Assembly (NCBI RefSeq): GCF_023973825.1
Contig: NC_090127.1
Coordinates: forward strand, 2,636,501-2,700,500
Direction of reading: 5' to 3'
Source of the DNA: Plasmodium brasilianum
Lineage: Eukaryota > Apicomplexa > Aconoidasida > Haemosporida > Plasmodiidae
DNA length: 64,000 nucleotides
In this document: piece by piece, positions 58,731 through 64,000 of the stretch
Layout: each line of letters begins with the position of its first letter
Position numbering within the stretch: position 1 is the first letter of the stretch
Translations under genes and position numbers: made by a program
Notes under the pieces: generated by a model
What the model saw: only the letters and a program-made list of their open reading frames with translations
What the model was told of the DNA's origin: nothing
The model's database searches: none

Positions 58731-59713
58731 TATCATATTACGAAAATAAATAAAATGGGAAAAGAGATTCCATTTTTATTTAAAATAGAAAGTTGTATTT
58801 CTGTTATACTTCAAATAAAAAAATATAAATTATGAATAAAAAAAAAAAAAAATGGGGTGGATATTTTTAAACACAAGGTAATAACACACATATGTATAAT
58901 ATAATCGTTTTATTATGTTATTTTTGATATTTTTATATGTTCATTTTATATTATATATTTTATATTTTTTATTTTATTTTATTTTTTTTTCCAAAGGGAT
59001 ACACTACTTTTTTACAAAGTTTTGCAAGAAATAGCTCTAAATGTGTATGAAGGTTGAACATGAAAAAACGATAATACAATAAGAAATAAATAAAAAAAAA
59101 ACAATCTTTTATTGAACAATAATAATGTAACTATTACACTTCAATACACGTTAAATTTTGCTAGAAGGTAATTTTAATTCATAAGAGTATATAAATAATA
59201 ATATTTTCACATAATTGGTTTATATAAATATAAAAGCCCATAATTAAAAAATATTTTATGTACGTGAAATTAAATCAAATTGTAAATGGACTATACAAGC
59301 AATGCATAATTATGTCGCACTTCTTTCTTCAGTTAGTATATTTTTGAGTCAAAAATATATGGAAAAAGGGGACAAGTAATTACTATAATATATATAATGC
59401 GCGCCTGTACATGTGTACTTATATATTTATGTATGTGTAGGAATGTCGATTTTTCATGTTGGTGTTCTAGTTTTTATTTGCTATTTTAGTTTTTTTCTTT
59501 TTGAAAAAAAATTCTTAAAAATGTTTTCCATAAAACATGATAACGCAAATACACTACATTCTATTATTTGAAGAAATATGACCATCTACTAGTTCATCCT
59601 TACCTTTCTCTCTTATTTCTAGCTGTAGTATTGTGTTAGGAGACACAGAAAAAGTACTAGTCAAATTAGTTACATTTCATCGTACGAAGACAAATATGTA
59701 CAATATGGTATGA
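58568..59713 (+). CDS. Candidate 59-residue three-exon protein, unrecognised
   Basis: Exons 58568..58617, 58997..59052 and 59640..59713 join in phases 2 and 1. Product: MQFSVVSYDGKGFIKA, KDTLLFYKVLQEIALNVYEG, then DTEKVLVKLVTFHRTKTNMY and NMV followed by a stop at 59711-59713. Donors are AA|GTAATT and G|GTTGAA; acceptors are CCAAAG|G and GTGTTAG|G, the first after a T-rich tract. The pieces have normal amino-acid composition and no repeats. I could not assign a family. It converges on a minus-strand coding-like exon that ends 116 bases further on. Confidence 0.45.
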
Positions 59714-59828
59714 CGTTGATATTTTTGGCATGTAATTAAATCTAAGGAAAAAATTTTTTTTTTTTTTTGAAAAACATGATTTTACATTCATACAAATGCA
59801 TTACTAAACTAAGAGATAAATTAAGTCG

Positions 59829-59929
59829 TCAAATGGTTTTTAAGTATACATAAAATGAACTCTGTTTGAGTACACTATTTTGCAATTTTTTTTTGTATGT
59901 CTCAAACTGCTCAGGCTTCACGTTAAAAG
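59829..59929 (-). CDS. Probable last exon of an unidentified minus-strand gene
   Basis: The exon begins after a strong acceptor (TTATCTTATTTTTCCAG) and codes FNVKPEQFETYKKKLQNSVL followed by KQSSFYVYLKTI and a stop at 59829-59831. It needs one extra base upstream (phase 1). A possible preceding piece ends at 60071 (KYIKIGDTLYQL, donor C|GTATAA) and joins it in phase as QLPFNVK. I found no start codon or acceptor for that piece, so the 5' end is unknown. The shape (beta strand, then FNVKPEQFETYKKKL helix) vaguely recalls small SRP9/14-type proteins, which is speculation. Confidence 0.4.
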
Positions 59930-59931
59930 CT

Positions 59932-60903
59932 GGAAAAATAAGATAAACTAGTACTTAAATAAATAAACATACTAACAAGCAAGGAAAGAAAAATATGTTT
60001 ATAGAAATTGGTAGAAGTTATATTACATGTGTTAAATCGAAAAGCATTTTATTTTTCCAGCGATTTATACGGAGTTGATACAAAGTATCTCCTATTTTGA
60101 TATATTTGGAACGGGTGAATACGCACAAATTTATTTTCCTACTTTAACCATCTTTCTTTTTTTGTTCGTCATTATTGGGAGTATTGTGCGTGTTCGGCGC
60201 TCTCGGCGTACTCGGAGTAATCTTTCAAGCCTTTTATTATTTTGTTCTTTTATTATTTTGTTCTTTTATTATTTTGTTCTTTTATTATTTTGTTCTTTTA
60301 TTATTTTGTTCTTTTCTTTTTTATTCTTTTCTTTTTTTCGTGTTAACTATGTAACAACGAATACTTAATAATCATTTCTTATGCCATTATTAGTGCACAG
60401 GAGAAGTAATTTTTTCCCTCAAATTTAGTTCTATCATCTTACGTTAGCAATATTTCCTGAATAGTATTATTTTAACACGATTAAAAAACAAAAATAATAT
60501 ATGACATAAGTCACTGGCACATAATATAAAAGCGTATTTGCGTAATTTTAAAAGAAATAATGTTGCACTTTAATTGTGCCGAATTGTAAATAAATTGCAT
60601 ACACATATGTAAGATCATTACTCCAGTATAAAATAATTCTCGAGAATAATTCAAAAACATAAAAAGTAATAAAAAAAAGAGAAAAAGAATAAGCAAAGCA
60701 TTATTTAAAAAAAGTAATAATAATACTAAATATTAATACATATGTATGGGTGTATATGTCCGTATGTTATACCCTTATAACATATTACTAACAAAAGAAG
60801 AAATATTTTTTTCTTAAATCACGTGCAAGAATAGCAAATTACGCAGGTATCCTTACACCATGTATAAGATATAACACATACATGTGTGCTCCAATCCATA
60901 TGT
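59932..60903. other. Upstream region of uL23m, with a 16-bp array
   Basis: Contains a 16-bp minisatellite at 60232-60315 and otherwise unremarkable A/T-rich sequence. A plus-strand open stretch from 60075 (FDIFGTGEYAQIYFPTLTIF ... VRVRRSRRTR) contains one hydrophobic segment but has no supporting exon. The 5' part of the minus-strand gene ending at 59829 should lie here. Confidence 0.5.
60232..60315. repeat. 16-bp minisatellite (CTTTTATTATTTTGTT)
   Basis: About five identical tandem copies, so the array is probably young. Confidence 0.9.
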
Positions 60904-62126
60904 ATGCTTAAATACCCCATTTTTTTGATTATGTTTCTTAGCTTTATTCGTTTGACACCTCCCAAAACACCAAGAAATGTTTTTTTTCCATGGCAAACTT
61001 TTAGCGTGCACAAGTCAGGAACTTTTTTAGAAAAAAATAGGTTAGCTTTAAGAGTGCCTATCAATTTAACTAAATTTGAAATTCGAGAATATTTAAGAAA
61101 AATATATAATGCAAAGGTTATCAAAGTTAATACATTAATTAAAGTGCCAGAGAGAAGAAGGAATTTAAGTGACTATCGTTTTAATTATTATAGAAATGGA
61201 CCAAGATATAAAAAAGCAATCATAACCTTAGAACATGAGGTACCTGACAGTGTTAAGATGATTCAATCATGTAAAAATATAGGTAGAAATCCATACATTA
61301 CTAAAAAAAATGTTATTTATGGCGTTAGAAGTGATGTCAAAATTACTCCTACAAGATCTCAGCTGTGGCATATGGGGGAATGTAGATACTCATGGAGATT
61401 ACCTTTAACAAATTTGCTTGCGGATTATAAGATGAATTTAAATCCTGACTTGAGAATTGACGAAAATTTAGTTCAGCTCGCACCAGATGTTACGAAACCT
61501 TTTATGCATTCCGGTATTTCATCAGAAACATTTAAACCAAATAATGTACCTAAGCAAACCTTTCCGCACGTAATATCTTTCATACTTATTATTTATAGAG
61601 AATTCATGTTCGATAAACGATGTACTATGTTATACATATCGTAATATCATTTGTAAAACGATGAATATCATATTTATAATTTTTATGTTAAAAGTGGAGG
61701 GAAAGAAAAGAGATTTTTCAACAGCACATATATATATTCGTATTTTGTACAAGGGTTTCGTGGATGCGATGGGTGCTTGAATTCGAAAAACAAAGCACAT
61801 AAAGCAGTGCATACACACGTATGTGCATGTGCCCTCATACGAAGAGCATAATAACTTTCACCCAAATAACATTATATATATACGTATATGTGTACATACA
61901 TACATATTTATTTATTTTATTTTACTATATTTGGTTTATAATTTATACATAGATTGATTTAACACCTTGGAGAAGACAAGTAAAAAAAATTTACGACTCA
62001 GGCACTTTAGCGCCACCTGAATCTTTTCCTCGTGATTCAAAAAGACATCAAATGGTTGAAAGTGGCAATGCAAATAAAGGTGCTAAAAGATCACCAAGAA
62101 GTAGTCAATGGAAACCTCCTTCATAG
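60904..62126 (+). CDS. Mitochondrial ribosomal protein uL23m
   Basis: Exons 60904..61569 and 61953..62126 join in phase 0 (CAC|GTAATA ... CATAG|ATT GAT) to give 279 residues from the first ATG, or 270 from the ATG at 60931 (MFLSFIRLTPPKTPRNVFFP). The core VPINLTKFEIREYLRKIYNA, KVIKVNTLIKVPERRR and RNGPRYKKAIITLE is the uL23 pattern: an N-terminal strand, the helix LTKFEIREYL and the loop-strand with YKKA. uL23 sits at the peptide exit of the large subunit. Absence of plastid- or cytosol-type features and the basic N-terminus favour the mitochondrial form. Downstream residues (SQLWHMGECRYSWRLPLTNL, IDLTPWRRQVKKIYDSGTLA) extend beyond bacterial L23, as in mitochondrial homologues. I favour the shorter start because it gives a basic presequence. 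Confidence 0.85.
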
Positions 62127-64000
62127 AAGAAAAAAAATTGATTTAACATTATATTGCTTTGTTCATACAAAACACAGAACTTACTCTATTTTTTATGTTT
62201 TTTCACCTTTTTTTTTTTCTTTACATTGTTATTCTGTTTAATAGTTTCCTGTTATATCTTACCCTCCTCGTATATTGCTATTTTTCCGTAGCTTTTTTAT
62301 CTTTTGAATGAACAATTTGGATGTTTATTTTGGGGTATTAAATTTTTTGTAATTTTATAAATTTAGAACCTTTTTAATTTTTTATAATTTTTAAACTTTG
62401 TGTATTTTAATTTTTTTTAATGAAAAATATTTAAAATATAAGATATCCTTGTGCATATGCATTATATAATATATATATATATTATATATATATAATATAT
62501 AATATAATATACAATCTTTTTTAAAATGTATTTTTTACTATATCTCTGAAACATAAATAGTTTGAATATTGAATATGTAACATGTGTATATTTTTCGTTT
62601 TTCGTTTTTCTTTTTTCATTTTCTTTTTTTTTTTTTTTCATTTTCTTTTTCTTTTTTTTTTTCATTTTCTTTTTCTTTTTTTTTTTCATTTAATTTTAAA
62701 GAAAGCTAAACATGTTAAAACATATAAGTAAAACATACCATTGAAGAAATTAAATAATATTTCTTGTGCTGAACTTTTTTTAGCACACCGGGAAGAACGG
62801 TACATGTATACATGTGTATGCATGTATGTATATACGTATGTATATATATATATATGTATATTTACATGTATATATGCGTATGAATAGATATGTACGCGTA
62901 TATGAGTATACACTATATTTATATAATTTGAATAATTTTTCAATGTTAACGCAAAGGAAAAGCGCAAAAAAAACCTGATAGCGTTTTAAATTTTTCATAT
63001 GATCCTTGTGTTAATTTTATTATAGCACTTTGTTCTACTACGTATAGTAGCAATTTCACTTTTTGCAATAGGTTAAATAAGAAAAAAGTAAAAATAATAA
63101 AACAAAAAACTGATTTGTATCAGTCGAATTTTTTTTTTTTTTTTTTTTTTTGATCATTGGAAATTGTATACAATCTAGGACGTGTGCATGCATTCAATTT
63201 TTACTATTTTTTTTTTTTTTCTGTAATCTAAAAACGATATTAAAATATGATACATAGATTTGACATACTGAGTATTACTAAGTAAATTATATATATTTTT
63301 TTTTATATGAATTTTCTTTTAATCAATAAATTATATGTCTTTAGAAAAGGATTATAGAAAAGATTAAAGTTCAAATCTGTAATAAACGTTTTAATATAGT
63401 GAAGGAGCGAAAAAAAATAAAATAAAAAATAAAACAGCTATAGGTGTAAAAAAAAAAAGCTGATCTATTTTTAATATTTTTTTTCAAAAAAGTGTTCATA
63501 AATAATAGAATAAAAGTATACAAATCAATAAATAATATAATGAAAGGTGAGCAACAAAAAAATAAAATATTATAAAATAAGAAAAAATGAAGTTAAATAT
63601 ACTATTAGTAAAAATATGACATATATATTTTAACAAGTTCATCCTAAAAGAAATTTTTCCTTAAGTTATTAAACTATATATTTTTTGCTATTTTAATAAC
63701 ATTTTAAAATATTTTTGATTTTTATAAAACAGTGTGTTAACACGCATTACATAAAATCAGATTTTATGTAACATATAACACTATATATATATGTATGTAT
63801 ACATATAAATATATGAGTATATTTTAAACTGTCACACAAATGTGTTCATATATATTATACATATGTATATACGCATATATGATATATGTATATATCCATG
63901 TACTGTGAGTATATGTATGTATGCATATGTGATGGGTATATGTATGCAAACATATGTTTATATGTGCGCATATATATGTATTTTTACATATGTGTACATT
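62127..64000. other. Downstream region to window end, no gene seen
   Basis: Contains T/A tracts, (TA)n with imperfect palindromes at 62463-62513, TTTTTC/TTTTCAT-like tracts at 62595-62690, TATG microsatellites at 62800-62910 and 63785-64000, and T21 near 63131. No coding signal found. Confidence 0.55.

Noticed and set aside
60075..60368. Plus-strand open frame with one hydrophobic helix and an Arg-rich stretch
   Set aside because: Half is the 16-bp repeat and no upstream exon joins it in phase; the region probably belongs to the minus-strand gene.
1..64000. tRNA, rRNA, CRISPR, insertion sequences or viral elements
   Set aside because: No cloverleaf, rRNA core, spaced direct repeats or transposase frames were recognised; tandem arrays here are contiguous minisatellites.

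Overview
This 64 kb window is nuclear chromosomal DNA from a Plasmodium (malaria parasite) species. The evidence is very high A+T, poly-A, poly-T and (TA)n tracts throughout, proteins interrupted by Asn/Lys/Glu/Ser-rich low-complexity repeats, short introns with GT..AG ends, and recognisable Plasmodium genes. The neighbourhood neutral sphingomyelinase - KCTD-like protein - acyl-CoA synthetase 11 - protein kinase PK2 - HD-domain phosphohydrolase - mitochondrial uL23 matches, from memory, an internal (non-subtelomeric) block of P. falciparum chromosome 12. The repeats and coding sequences do not look like P. falciparum itself. A non-falciparum species such as P. malariae or P. ovale is my guess, unproven.

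Layout. 0-12 kb: HUB1/UBL5 (+, 2 exons), a large acidic membrane-anchored protein of unknown function (+), a four-TM COPI-associated/TVP15-like protein (+, 2 exons) and a CacyBP/SIP homologue (-). 13-32 kb: an ADF-H (twinfilin-like) protein (-, 2 exons), the spliceosome factor CWC22 with a huge RS-rich N-terminus (+), a five-exon coiled-coil protein (-), and a ~1900-residue repeat-rich protein (+) with two probable extra 3' exons. 33-46 kb: neutral sphingomyelinase (-), a candidate small histone-fold gene (-), a six-exon BTB/KCTD-like gene with a frame break in a poly-A tract (+), and ACS11 (+). 49-62 kb: PK2 (-), a candidate 74-residue two-exon gene (-), a SAMHD1-like HD phosphohydrolase (-), a small three-exon gene (+) facing a coding-like minus-strand exon, and mitochondrial ribosomal protein uL23 (+, 2 exons). 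The last 1.9 kb is intergenic.

The genes are eukaryotic single-gene transcription units with housekeeping roles: splicing (HUB1 and CWC22), lipid metabolism (sphingomyelinase, ACS11, and PK2 with its lipid/PH-like N-terminus), Golgi trafficking, actin regulation, nucleotide turnover and mitochondrial translation. They do not form an operon or a dedicated system. Intergenic regions are long and carry many minisatellites, several of which sit in promoters or introns.

I did not find a clearly new biological system. The most useful non-obvious results are several small multi-exon genes that are easy to miss, supported by phase-compatible splice joins; a homopolymer frame break in the KCTD-like gene; and unusual repeat arrays. 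Exon joins were worked out by hand from phase and splice signals and need transcript evidence.
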